Positions 22,995-36,000 of a DNA stretch of 64,000 nucleotides are shown one piece after another. Every line of letters begins with the position of its first letter. Position 1 is the stretch's first letter. The position numbers and the translations under genes were made by a program. The DNA is from Clusia tigrina (lineage: Eukaryota; Arthropoda; Insecta; Diptera; Clusiidae), in contig OV050032.1 of assembly GCA_920105625.2 (NCBI GenBank), forward strand, positions 106,996,542 to 107,060,541. The letters run 5' to 3'. A model generated the notes under the pieces. It worked only from the letters and a program-made list of their open reading frames with translations, was not told the origin of the DNA and ran no database searches.

Positions 22995-23709
22995 AGTACT
23001 TTATTGTTACAAAATTTCAAGGTTTTATAACGCTCGAGTACTTCATTGTTACAAAATTTCCAGGTTTTAGGACGCTCCAGTAAAAAGTTACAAGCATTTG
23101 TATATTGCAAACTTTGATAGGTGTAGGACGTACCGTAAAGAAGGTAGGGGCGTTTGAAGTTTTATCAGTGTTTGATTTGGGACTCTAGGGTAGCATAGAT
23201 TTGAGCGATAACTTAAATTGACAAGATGCTCGAGTTCTTTATTGTTAAAAAATTCCAAGGTTTTATGACGCTCCAGTAAAAAGTTACAAGCATTTGTATG
23301 TTGCAAACTTTGATAGGTGTAGGACGTACCGTATAGAAGTTAGGACCATTTGAAGTTTTATCAGTGTTTGATTTGGGACTCTAGGGTAGCATAGCTTTGA
23401 GCGATAGCTTAAAGTGACAAGAGGCTCGGGTACTTCATTGTTACAAAATTTCCAGGTTTTAGGACGCTCCAGTAAAAAGTTACAAGCATTTGTATATTGC
23501 AAACTTTGATAGGTGTAGGACGTACCGTAAAGAAGGTAGGGGCGTTTGAAGTTTTATCAGTGTTTGATTTGGGACTCTAGGGTAGCATAGATTTGAGCGA
23601 TAACTTAAATTGACAAGATGCTCGAGTACTTTATTGTTAAAAAATTCCAAGGTTTTATGACGCTCCAGTAAAAAGTTACAAGCATTTGTATGTTGCAAAC
23701 TTTGATAGG

Positions 23710-23837
23710 TGTAGGACGTACCGTATAGAAGTTAGGACCATTTGAAGTTTTATCAGTGTTTGATTTGGGACTCTAGGGTAGCATAGCTTTGAGCGATAAA
23801 AAGTTACAAGCATTTGTATATTGCAAACTTTGATAGG
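23710..23837. repeat. Truncated 128-bp satellite monomer
   Basis: About 68 bp are missing. The sequence jumps from TTTGAGCGATA directly to AAAAGTTACAAGC, with an A-rich join (GATA/AGTA then AAAAG). It is a single copy among the monomers I checked. Confidence 0.85.
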
Positions 23838-24621
23838 TGTAGGACGTACCGTAAAGACGGTAGGGGCATTTGAAGTTTTATCAGTGTTTGATTTGGGACT
23901 CTAGGGTAGCATAGCTTTGAGCGATAACTTCAATTGACAAGATGCTCGAGTACTTTATTGTTACAAAATTTCAAGGTTTTATGACGCTCCAGTAAAAAGT
24001 TACAAGCATTTGTATGTTGCAAACTTTGATAGGAGTAGGACGTACCGTATAGAAGTTAGGGCCATTTGAAGTTTTTTCAGTGTTTGATTTGGGACTCTAG
24101 GGTAGCATAGCTTTGAGCGATAGCTTAAAGTGACAAGAGGCTCGGGTACTTCATTGTTACAAAATTTCCAGGTTTTAGGACGCTCCAGTAAAAAGTTACA
24201 AGCATTTGTATATTGCAAACTTTGATAGGTGTATGACGTACCGTATAGAAGTTAGGGCCATTTGAAGTTTTATCAGTGTTTGATTTGGGACTCTAGGGTA
24301 GCATAGCTTTGAGCGATGGCTTAAATTGACAAGAGGCTCGAGTACTTTATTGTTACAAAATTTGAAGGTTTTATGACGCTCCAGTAAAAAGTTACAAGCA
24401 TTTGTATGTTGCAAACTTTGATAGGTATAGGACGTACCGTAAATAAGTTATGGGCGTTTGAAGTTTTATCAGTGTTTGATTTGGGACTCAAGGGTAGCAT
24501 AGCTTTGAGCGATGGCTTAAATTGAAAAGAGGCTCGAGTACTTTATTGTTACAAAATTTCAAGGTTTTATGACACTCCAGTAAAAAGTTACAAGCATTTG
24601 TATGTTGCAAACTTTGATAGG

Positions 24622-24807
24622 TGTAGGACGTACCGTAAATAAGGTAGGGGCGTTTGAAGTTTTATCAGTGTTTGATTTGGGACTATAGCTTTGAGCGATA
24701 ACTTAAATTGACAAGATGCTCGAGTACTTTATTGTTACAAAATTTCAAGGTTTTGTGACACTCCAGTAAAAAGTTACAAGCATTTGTATGTTGCAAACTT
24801 TGATAGG
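24622..24807. repeat. Satellite monomer with 10-bp deletion (186 bp)
   Basis: GACTCTAGGGTAGCATAGC is shortened to GACTATAGC. The repeated CTA/ATAG context suggests slippage or short-homology deletion. Confidence 0.75.
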
Positions 24808-27800
24808 TGTAGGACGTACCGTATAGAAGTTAGGGCCATTTGAAGTTTTATCAGTGTTTGATTTGGGACTCTAGGGTAGCATAGCTTTGAGCGATAACTT
24901 AAATTGACAAGAGGCTCGGGTACTTCATTGTTACAAAATTTCCAGGTTTTAGGACGCTCCAGTAAAAAGTTACAAACATTTGTATATTGCAAACTTTGAT
25001 AGGTTTAGGACGTACCGTAAAGAAGGTAGGGGCGTTTGAAGTTTTATCAGTGTTTGATTTGGGACTCTAGGGTAGCATAGCTTTGAGCGATAACTTAAAT
25101 TAACAAGATGCTCGAGTACTTTTTTGTTACAAAATTTCAAGGTTTTATGACGCTCCAGTAAAAAGTTACAAGCATTTGTATGTTGCAAACTTTGATAGGT
25201 GTAGGACGTACCGTATAGCAGTTAGGGCCATTTGAAGTTTTATCAGTGTCTGATTTGGGACTCTAGGGTAGCATAGCTTTGAGCGATGGCTTAAATTGAC
25301 AAGAGGCTCGAGTACTTTATTGTTACAAAATTTGAAGGTTTTATGACGCTCCAGTAAAAAGTTACAAGCATTTGTATGTTGCAAACTTTGATAGGTGTAG
25401 GACGTACCGTATAGAAGTTAGGGCCATTTGAAGTTTTATCAGTGTTTGATTTGGGACTCTAGGGTAGCATAGCTTTGAGCGATAGCTTAAATTGACAAGA
25501 GGCTCGGGTACTTCATTGTTACAAAATTTCCAGGTTTTAGGACGCTCCAGTAAGAAGTTACAAGCATTTGTATATTGCAAACTTTGATAGGTGTAGGACG
25601 TACCGTAAAGAAGGTAGGGGCGTTTGAAATTTTATCAGTGTTTGATTTGGGACTCTAGGGTAGCATAGCTTTGAGCGATAACTTAAATTGACAAGAGGCT
25701 CGGGTACTTCATTGTTACAAAATTTCCAGGTTTTAGGACGCTCCAGTAAAAAGTTACAAGCGTTTGTATATTGCAAACTTTGATAGGTGTAGGACGTACC
25801 GTAAAGAAGGTAGGGGCGTTTGAAGTTTTATCAGTGTTTGATTTGGGACTCTAGGATAGCATAGCTTTGAGCGATAACTTAAATTGACAAGATGCTCGAG
25901 TACTTTATTGTTACAAAATTTGAAGATTTTATGACGCTCCAGTAAAAAGTTACAAGCATTTGTATGTTGCAAACTTTGATAGGTGTAGGACGTACCGTAA
26001 AGAAGTTAGGGGCGTTTGAAGTTTTATCAGTGTTTGATTTGGGACTCTAGGGTAGCATAGCTTTGAGCGATAGCTTAATTTGACAAGATGCTCGGGTACT
26101 TCATTATTACAAAATTTCAAAGTTTTAGGCCGCTCCAGTAAAAAGTTACAAGCATTTGTATGTTGCCAACTTTGATAGGTGTAGGACGTACCGTAAAGAA
26201 GTTAGGGCCAATTGAAGTTTTATCAGAGTTTGATTTGGGACTCAAGGGTAGCATAGCTATGAGCGATAGCTTAAATTGACAAGAGGCTCGGGTACTTTAT
26301 TGTTACAAAATTTCAAGGTTTTATGACGCTCCAGTAAAAAGTTACAAACATTTGTATGTTGCAAACTTTGATAGGTGTAGGACGTACCGTAAAGAAGTTA
26401 GGGGCGTTTGAAGTTTTATCAGTGTTTGATTTGGGACTCTAGGGTAGCATAGCTTTGAGCGATGGCTTAAATTGACAAGAGGCTCGAGTACTTTACTGTT
26501 ACAAAATTTCAAGGTTTTATGACGCTCCAGTAAAAAGTTACAAGCATTTGAATGTTGCCAACTTTGATAGGTGAAGGATGTACCGTATAGAAGTTAGGGG
26601 CGTTTGAAGTTTTATCAGTGTTTGATTTGGGACTCTAGGGTAGCATAGCTTTGAGCGATAGCTTAAATTGCCAAGATGCTCGAGTACTTTATTGTTACAA
26701 AATTTCAAGGTTTTATGACGCTCCAGTAAAAAGTTACAAGCATTTGTATGTTGCAAACTTTGATAGGTGTAGGACGTACCGTAAAGAAGTTAGGGGCATT
26801 TGAAGTTTTATCAGTGTTTGATTTGGGACTCTAGGGTAGCATAGCTTTGAGCGATAGCTTAAATTGACAAGAGGCTCGGGTACTTCATTGTTACAAAATT
26901 TCCAGGTTTTAGGACGCTCCAGTAAAAAGATACAAGCATTTGTATATTGCAAACTTTGATAGGTGTAGGACGTACCGTAAAGAAGGTAGGGGCGTTTGAA
27001 GTTTTATCAGTGTTTGATTTGGGACTCTAGGGTAGCATAGCTTTGAGCGATAACTTAAATTGACAAGATGCTCGAGTACTTTATTGTTACAAAATTTCAA
27101 GGTTTTATGACGCTCGAGTACTTTATTGTTACAAAATTTCAAGGTTTTAGGACGCTCCAGTAAAAAGTTACAAGCATTTGTATATTGCAAACTTTGATAG
27201 GTGTAGGACGTACCGTAAAGAAGGTAGGGGCGTTTGAAGTTTTATCAGTGTTTGATTTGGGACTCTAGGGTAGCATAGATTTGAGCGATAGCTTAAATTG
27301 ACAAGATGCTCGAGTACTTTATTGTTACAAAATTCCAAGGTTTTATGACGCTCCAGTAAAAAGTTACAAGCATTTGTATGTTGCAAACTTTGATAGGTGT
27401 AGGACGTACCGTATAGAAGTTAGGGCCATTTGAAGTTTTATCAGTGTTTGATTTGGGACTCTAGGGTAGCATAGCTTTGAGCGATAACTTAAATTGACAA
27501 GAGGCTCGGGTACTTCATTGTTACAAAATTTCCAGGTTTTAGGACGCACCAGTAAAAAGTTACAAGCATTTGTATATTGCAAACTTTGATAGGTGTAGGA
27601 CGTACCGTAAAGAAAGTAGGGGCGTTTGAAATATTATCAGTGTTTGATTTGGGTCTCTAGGGTAGCATAGCTTTGAGCGATGGCTTAAATTGACAAGAGG
27701 CCCGAGTACTTTATTGTTACAAAATTTGAAGATTTTATGACGCTCCAGTAAAAAGTTACAAGCATTAGTATGTTGCAAACTTTGATAGGTGTAGGACATA

Positions 27801-29324
27801 CCGTAAAGAAGTTAGGGGCGTTTGAAGTTTTATCAGTGTTTGATTTGGGACTCTAGGGTAGCATAGCTTTGAGCGATAGCTTAATTTGACAAGATGCTCG
27901 GGTACTTCATCATTACAAAATTTCAAAGTTTTAGGCCGCTCCAGTAAAAAGTTACAAGCATTTGTATGTTGCCAACTTTGATAGGTGTAGGACGTACCGT
28001 AAAGAAGTTAGGGCCAATTGAAGTTTTATCAGTGTTTGATTTGGGACTCAAGGGTAGCATAGCTATGAGCGATAGCTTAAATTGACAAGAGATCGGGTAC
28101 TTTATTGTTACAAAATTTCAAGGTTTTATGACGCTCCAGTAAAAAGTTACAAACATTTGTATGTTGCAAACTTTGATAGGTGTAGGACGTACCGTAAAGA
28201 AGTTAGGGGCGTTTGAAGTTTTATCAGTGTTTGATTTGGGACTCTAGGGTAGCATAGCTTTGAGCGATGGCTTAAATTGACAAGAGGCTCGAGTACTTTA
28301 CTGTTACAAAATTTCCAGGTTTTATGACGCTCCAGTAAAAAGTTACAAGCATTTGAATGTTGCCAACTTTGATAGGTGAAGGATGTACCGTATAGAAGTT
28401 AGGGGCGTTTGAAGTTTTATCAGTGTTTGATTTGGGACTCTAGGGTAGCATAGCTTTGAGCGATAGCTTAAATTGACAAGATGCTCGAGTACTTTATTGT
28501 TACAAAATTTCAAGGTTTTATGACGCTCCAGTAAAAAGTTACAAGCATTTGTATGTTGCAAACTTTGATAGGTGTAGGACGTACCGTAAAGAATTTAGGG
28601 GCATTTGAAGTTTTATCAGTGTTTGATTTGGGACTCTAGGGTAGCATAGCTTTGAGCGATAGCCTAAATTGACAAGAGGCTCGGGTACTTCATTGTTACA
28701 AAATTTCCAGGTTTAAGGACGCTCCAGTAAAAAGTTACAAGCATTTGTATGTTGCAAACTTTGATAGGTGTAGGACGTACCGTATAGAAGTTAGGGCCAT
28801 TTGAAGTTTTATCAGTGTTTGATTTGGGACTCTAGGGTAGCATAGCTTTGAGCGATAGCTTAAATTGACAAGATGCTCGAGTACTTTATTGTTACAAAAT
28901 TTCAAGGTTTTATGGCGCTCCAGTAAAAAGTTACAAGCATTTGTATGTTGCAAACTTTGATAGGTGTAGGACGTACCGTATAGAAGTTAGGGCCATTTGA
29001 AGTTTTATCAGTGTTTGATTTGGGACTCTAGGGTAGCATAGCTTTGAGCGATAGCTTAAATTGACAAGAGGCTCCGGTACTTCATTGTTACAAAATTTCC
29101 AGGTTTTAGGACGCTCCAGTAAAAAGTTACAAGCATTTGTATATTGCAAACTTTGATAGGTGTAGGACGTACCGTAAAGACGGTAGGGGCATTTGAAGTT
29201 TTATCAGTGTTTGATTTGGGACTCTAGGGTAGCATAGCTTTGAGCGATAACTTAAATTGACAAGATGCTCGAGTACTTTATTGTTACTAAATTTCAAGGT
29301 TTTATGACGCTCCAGTAAAAAGTT

Positions 29325-32300
29325 ACAAGCATTTGTATGTTGCAAACTTTGATACGAGTAGGACGTACCGTATAGAAGTTAGGGCCATTTGAAGTTTTTT
29401 CAGTGTTTGATTTGGGACTCTAGGGTAGCATAGCTTTGAGCGATAGCTTAAAGTGACAAGAGGCTCGGGTACTTCATTGTTACAAAATTTCCAGGTTTTA
29501 GGACGCTCCAGTAAAAAGTTACAAGCATTTGTATATTGCAAACTTTGATAGGTGTATGACGTACCGTATAGAAGTTAGGGCCATTTGAAGTTTTATCAGT
29601 GTTTGATTTGGGACTCTAGGGTAGCATAGCTTTGAGCGATGGCTTAAATTGACAAGAGGCTCGAGTACTTTATTGTTACAAAATTTGAAGGTTTTATGAC
29701 GCTCCAGTAAAAAGTTACAAGCATTTGTATGTTGCAAACTTTGATAGGTATAGGACGTACCGTAAATAAGTTAGGGGCGTTTGAAGTTTTATCAGTGTTT
29801 GATTTGGGACTCAAGGGTAGCATAGCTTTGAGCGATGGCTTAAATTGACAAGAGGCTCGAGTACTTTATTGTTACAAAATTTCAAGGTTTTATGACACTC
29901 CAGTAAAAAGTTACAAGCATTTGTATGTTGCAAACTTTGATAGGTGTAGGACGTAACGTATAGAAGTTAGGACCATTTGAAGTTTTATCAGTGTTTGATT
30001 TGGGACTCTAGGGTAGCATAGCTTTGAGCGATAACTTAAATTGACAAGAGGCTCGGGTACTTCATTGTTACAAAATTTCCAGGTTTTAGGACGCTCCAGT
30101 AAAAAGTTACAAGCATTTGTATATTGCAAACTTTGATAGGTGTAGGACGTACCGTAAAGAAGGTAGGGGAGTTTGAAGTTTTATCAGTGTTTGATTTGGG
30201 ACTCTAGGGTAGCATAGCTTTGAGCGATAACTTAAATTAACAAGATGCTCGAGTACTTTTTTGTTACAAAATTTCAAGGTTTTATGACGCTCCAGTAAAA
30301 AGTTACAAGCATTTGTATGTTGCAGACTTTGATAGGTGTAGGACGTACCCTATAGCAGTTAGGGCCATTTGAAGTTTTATCAGTGTGTGATTTGGGACTC
30401 TAGGGTAGCATAGCTTTGAGCGATGGCTTAAATTGACAAGAGGCTCGAGTACTTTATTGTTACAAAATTTGAAGGTTTTATGACGCTCCAGTAAAAAGTT
30501 ACAAGCATTTGTATGTTGCAAACTTTGATAGGTGTAGGACGTACCGTAAAGAAGTTAGGGGCGTTTGAAGTTTTATCAGTGTTTGATTTTGGACTCAAGG
30601 GTAGCATAGCTTTGAGCGATGGCTTAAATTGACAAGAGGCTCGAGTACTTTACTGTTACAAAATTTCAAGGTTTTATGACGCTCCAGTAAAAAGTTACAA
30701 GCATTTGAATATTGCCAACCTTGATAGGTGAAGGACGTACCGTATAGAAGTTAGGGGCGTTTGAAGTTTTATCAGTGTTTGATTTGGGACTCTAGGGTAG
30801 CATAGCTTTGAGCGATAACTTAAATTGACAAGATGCTCGAGTACTTTATTGTTACAAAATTTCAAGGTCTTATAACGCTCCAGTAAAAAGTTACAAGCAT
30901 TTGTATGTTGCAAACTTTGATAGGTGTAGGACGTACCGTAAAGAAGTTAGGGGCGTTTGAAGTTTTATCAGTGTTTGATTTGGGACTCAAGGGTAGCATT
31001 GCTTTGAGCGATGGCTTAAATTGACAAGAGGCTCGAGTGCTTTATTGTTACAAAATTTCAAGGTTTTATGACACTCCAGTAAAAAGTTACAAGCATTTGA
31101 ATGTTGCCAACTTTGATAGGTGTAGGACGTACCGTAAAGAAGTTAGGGGCGTTTGAAGTTTTATCAGTGTTTGATTTGGGACTCTAGGGTAGCATAGCTT
31201 TGAGCGATAGCTTAAATTGACAAGAGGCTCGGGTACTTCATTGTTACAAAATTTCCAGGATTTAGGACGCTCCAGTAAAAAGTTGCAAGCATTTGTATGT
31301 TGCAAACTTTGATAGGAGTAGGACGTACCGTATAGAAGTTAGGGCCATTTGAAGTTTTTTCAGTGTTTGATTTGGGACTCTAGGGTAGCATAGCTTTGAG
31401 CGATAGCTTAAAGTGACAAGAGGCTCGGGTACTTCATTGTTACAAAATTTCCAGGTTTTAGGACGCTCCAGTAAAAAGTTACAAGCATTTGTATATTGCA
31501 AACTTTGATAGGTGTATGACGTACCGTATAGAAGTTAGGGCCATTTGAAGTTTTATCAGTGTTTGATTTGGGACTCTAGGGTAGCATAGCTTTGAGCGAT
31601 GGCTTAAATTGACAAGAGGCTCGAGTACTTTATTGTTACAAAATTTGAAGGTTTTATGACGCTCCAGTAAAAAGTTACAAGCATTTGTATGTTGCAAACT
31701 TTGATAGGTATAGGACGTACCGTAAATAAGTTAGGGGCGTTTGAAGTTTTATCAGTGTTTGATTTGGGACTCAAGGGTAGCATAGCTTTGAGCGATGGCT
31801 TAAATTGACAAGAGGCTCGAGTACTTTATTGTTACAAAATTTCAAGGTTTTATGACACTCCAGTAAAAAGTTACAAGCATTTGTATGTTGCAAACTTTGA
31901 TAGGTGTAGGACGTAACGTATAGAAGTTAGGACCATTTGAAGTTTTATCAGTGTTTGATTTGGGACTCTAGGGTAGCATAGCTTTGAGCGATAACTTAAA
32001 TTGACAAGAGGCTCGGGTACTTCATTGTTACAAAATTTCCAGGTTTTAGGACGCTCCAGTAAAAAGTTACAAGCATTTGTATATTGCAAACTTTGATAGG
32101 TGTAGGACGTACCGTAAAGAAGGTAAGGGAGTCTGAAGTTTTATCAGTGTTTGATTTGGGACTCTAGGGTAGCATAGCTTTGAGCGATAACTTAAATTAA
32201 CAAGATGCTCGAGTACTTTTTTGTTACAAAATTTCAAGGTTTTATGACGCTCCAGTAAAAAGTTACAAGCATTTGTATGTTGCAGACTTTGATAGGTGTA

Positions 32301-33069
32301 GGACGTACCCTATAGCAGTTAGGGCCATTTGAAGTTTTATCAGTGTGTGATTTGGGACTCTAGGGTAGCATAGCTTTGAGCGATGGCTTAAATTGACAAG
32401 AGGCTCGAGTACTTTATTGTTACAAAATTTGAAGGTTTTATGACGCTCCAGTAAAAAGTTACAAGCATTTGTATGTTGCAAACTTTGATAGGTGTAGGAC
32501 GTACCGTAAAGAAGTTAGGGGCGTTTGAAGTTTTATCAGTGTTTGATTTTGGACTCAAGGGTAGCATAGCTTTGAGCGATGGCTTAAATTGACAAGAGGC
32601 TCGAGTACTTTATTGTTACAAAATTTCAAGGTTTTATAACGCTCCAGTAAAAAGTTACAAGCATTTGTATGTTGCAAACTTTGATAGGTGTAGGACGTAC
32701 CGTAAAGAAGTTAGGGGCGTTTGAAGTTTTATCAGTGTTTGATTTGGGACTCAAGGGTAGCATTGCTTTGAGCGATGGCTTAAATTGACAAGAGGCTCGA
32801 GTGCTTTATTGTTACAAAATTTCAAGGTTTTATGACACTCCAGTAAAAAGTTACAAGCATTTGAATGTTGCCAACTTTGATAGGTGTAGGACGTACCGTA
32901 AAGAAGTTAGGGGCGTTTGAAGTTTTATCAGTGTTTGATTTGGGACTCTAGGGTAGCATAGCTTTGAGCGATAGCTTAAATTGACAAGAGGCTCGGGTAC
33001 TTCATTGTTACAAAATTTCCAGGATTTAGGACGCTCCAGTAAAAAGTTGCAAGCATTTGTATATTGCAA
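29325..33069. repeat. 1960-bp, ten-monomer block repeated in tandem
   Basis: Monomers from about 29325 to 30640 recur at an offset of 1960 bp (31285-32600). The offset then becomes 1764 bp, because one monomer is missing from the second copy near 32600. Markers include GGTATAGGACG with AAATAAGTTAGG, GTACCCTATAGCAG and AACGTATAGAAGTTAGGACC. Confidence 0.82.
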
Positions 33070-36000
33070 ACTTTGATAGGTGTAGGACGTACCGTAAAGA
33101 AGGTGGGGGCGTTTGAAGTTTTATCAGTGTTTTATTTGGGACTCTAGGGTAGCATAGCTTTGAGCGATAACTTAAATTGACAAGATGCTCGAGTACTTTA
33201 TTGTTACAAAATTTCAAGGTTTTATGACGCTCCAGTAAAAAGTTACAAGCATTTGTATGTTGCAAACTTTGATAGGTATAGGACGTACCGTAAAGAAGTT
33301 AGGGGCGTTTGAAGTTTTATCAGTGTTTGATTTGGGACTCTAGGGTAGCATAGCTTTGAGCGATAGCTTAAATTGACAAGAGGCTCGGGTACTTCATTGT
33401 TACAAAATTTCCAGGTTTTAGGACGCTCCAGTAAAAAGTTACAAGCATTTGTATATTGCAAACTTTGATAGGTGTAGGACGTACCGTAAAGAAGGTAGGG
33501 GCGTTTGAAGTTTTATCAGTGTTTTATTTGGGACTCTAGGGTAGCATAGCTTTGAGCGATAACTTAAATTGACAAGATGCTCTAGTACTTTATTGTTACA
33601 AAATTTCAAGGTTTTATGACGCTCCAGTAAAAAGTTACAAGCATTTGTATGTTGCAAACTTTGATAGGTGTAGGACGTACCGTATAGAAGTTAGGGCCAT
33701 TTGAAGTTTTATCAGTGTTTGATTTGGGACTCTAGGGTAGCATAGCTTTGAGCGATAGCTTAAATTGACAAGAGGCTCGGTTACTTCATTGTTACAAAAT
33801 TTCCAGGTTTTAGGACGCTCCAGTAAAAAGTTGCAAGCATTTGTATATTGCAAACTTTGATAGGTGTAGGACGTACCGTAAAGAAGGTAGGTGCGTTTGA
33901 AGTTTTATCAGTGTTTGATTTGGGACTCTAGGGTAGCATAGCTTTGAGCGATAACTTAAATTGACAAGATGCTCGAGTACTTTATTGTTACAAAATTTCA
34001 AGGTTTTATGACGCTCCAGTAAAAAGATACAAGCATTTGTATGTTGCAAACTTTGATAGGTGTAGGACGTACCGTATAGAAGTTAGGGCCATTTGAAGTT
34101 TTATCAGTGTTTGATTTGGGACTCTAGGGTAGCATAGCTTTGAGCGATGGGTTAAATTGACAAGAGGCTCGAGTACTTTATTGTTACAAAATTTCAAGGT
34201 TTTATGACGCTCCAGTAAAAAGTTACAAGCATTTGAATGTTGCCAACTTTGATAGGTGTAGGACGTACCGTATAGAAGTTAGGGGCGTTAGAAGTTTTAT
34301 CAGTGTTTGATTTGGGACTCTAGGGTAGCATAGCTTTGAGCGATAGCTTAAATTGACAAGAGGCTCGGGTACTTCATTATTACAAAATTTCAAAGTTTTA
34401 GGACGCTCCAGTAAAAAGTTACAAGCATTCGTATGTTGCCAACTTTGATAGGTGTAGGACGTACCGTAAAGAAGTTAGGGCCAATTGAAGTTTTATCAGT
34501 GTTTGATTTGGGACTCAAGGGTAGCATAGCTTTGAGCGATAGCTTAAATTGACAAGAGGCTCGGATACTTTATTGTTACAAAAATTCAAGGTTTTATGAC
34601 GCTCCAGTAAAAAGTTACAAAAATTTGTATGTTGCAAACTTTGATAGGTGTAGGACGTACCGTAAAGAAGTTAGGGGCGTTTGAAGTTTTATCAGTGTTT
34701 GATTTGGGACTCTAGGGTAGCATAGCTTTGAGCGATAACTTAAATTGACAAGAGGCTCGAGTACTTTATTGTTACAAAATTTCAAGGTTTTATAACGCTC
34801 CAGTAAAAAGTTACAAGCATTTGAATGTTGCCAACTTTGATACGTGAAGGACGTACCGTAAAGAAGTTAGGGGCGTTTGAAGTTTTATCAGTGTTTGATT
34901 TGGGACTCTAGGGTAGCATAGCTTTGAGCGATAACTTAAATTGACAAGATGCTCGAGCACTTTATTGTTACAAAATTTCAAGGATTTATGACGCTCCAGT
35001 AAAAAGTTACAAGCATATGTATGTTGCAAACTTTGATAGGTGTAGGACGTACCGTAAAGAAGTGAGGGGCGTTTGAAGTTTTATCAGTGTTTGATTTGGG
35101 ACTCAAGGGTAGCAGAGCTTTGAGCGATTGCTTAAATTGACAAGAGGCTCGAGTACTTTATTGTTACAAAATTTCAAGGTTTTATGACGCTCCAGTAAAA
35201 AGTTACAAGCATTTGAATGTTGCCAACTTTGATAGGTGAAGGACGTATCGTATAGAAGTTAGGGGCGTTTGAAGTTTTATCCGTGTTTGATTTGGGACTC
35301 TAGGGTAGCATAGCTTTGAGCGATAACTTAAATTGACAAGATGCTCGAGTACTTTATTGTTACAAAATTTCAAGGATTTATGACGCTCCAGTAAAAAGTT
35401 ACAAGCATATGTATGTTGCAAACTTTGATAGGTGTAGGACGTACCGTAAAGAAGTGAGGGGCGTTTGAAGTTTTATCCGTGTTTGATTTGGGACTCAAGG
35501 GTAGCATAGATTTGAGCGATAGCTTAAATTGACAAGATGCTCGAGTACTTCATTGTTACAAAATTTCCAGGATTTAGGACGCTCCAGTAAAAAGTTGCAA
35601 GCATTTGTATGTTACAAACTTTGATAGGAGTAGGACGTACCGTATAGAAGTTAGGGCCATTTGAAGTTTTTTCAGTGTTTGATTTGGGACTCTAGGGTAG
35701 CATAGCTTTGAGCGATAGCTTAAAGTGACAAGAGGCTCGGGTACTTCATTGTTACAAAATTTCCAGGTTTTAGGACGCTCCAGTAAAAAGTTACAAGCAT
35801 TTGTATATTGCAAACTTTGATAGGTGTATGACGTACCGTATAGAAGTTAGGGCCATTTGAAGTTTTATCAGTGTTTGATTTGGGACTCTAGGGTAGCATA
35901 GCTTTGAGCGATGGCTTAAATTGACAAGAGGCTCGAGTACTTTATTGTTACAAAATTTGAAGGTTTTATGACGCTCCAGTAAAAAGTTACAAGCATTTGT

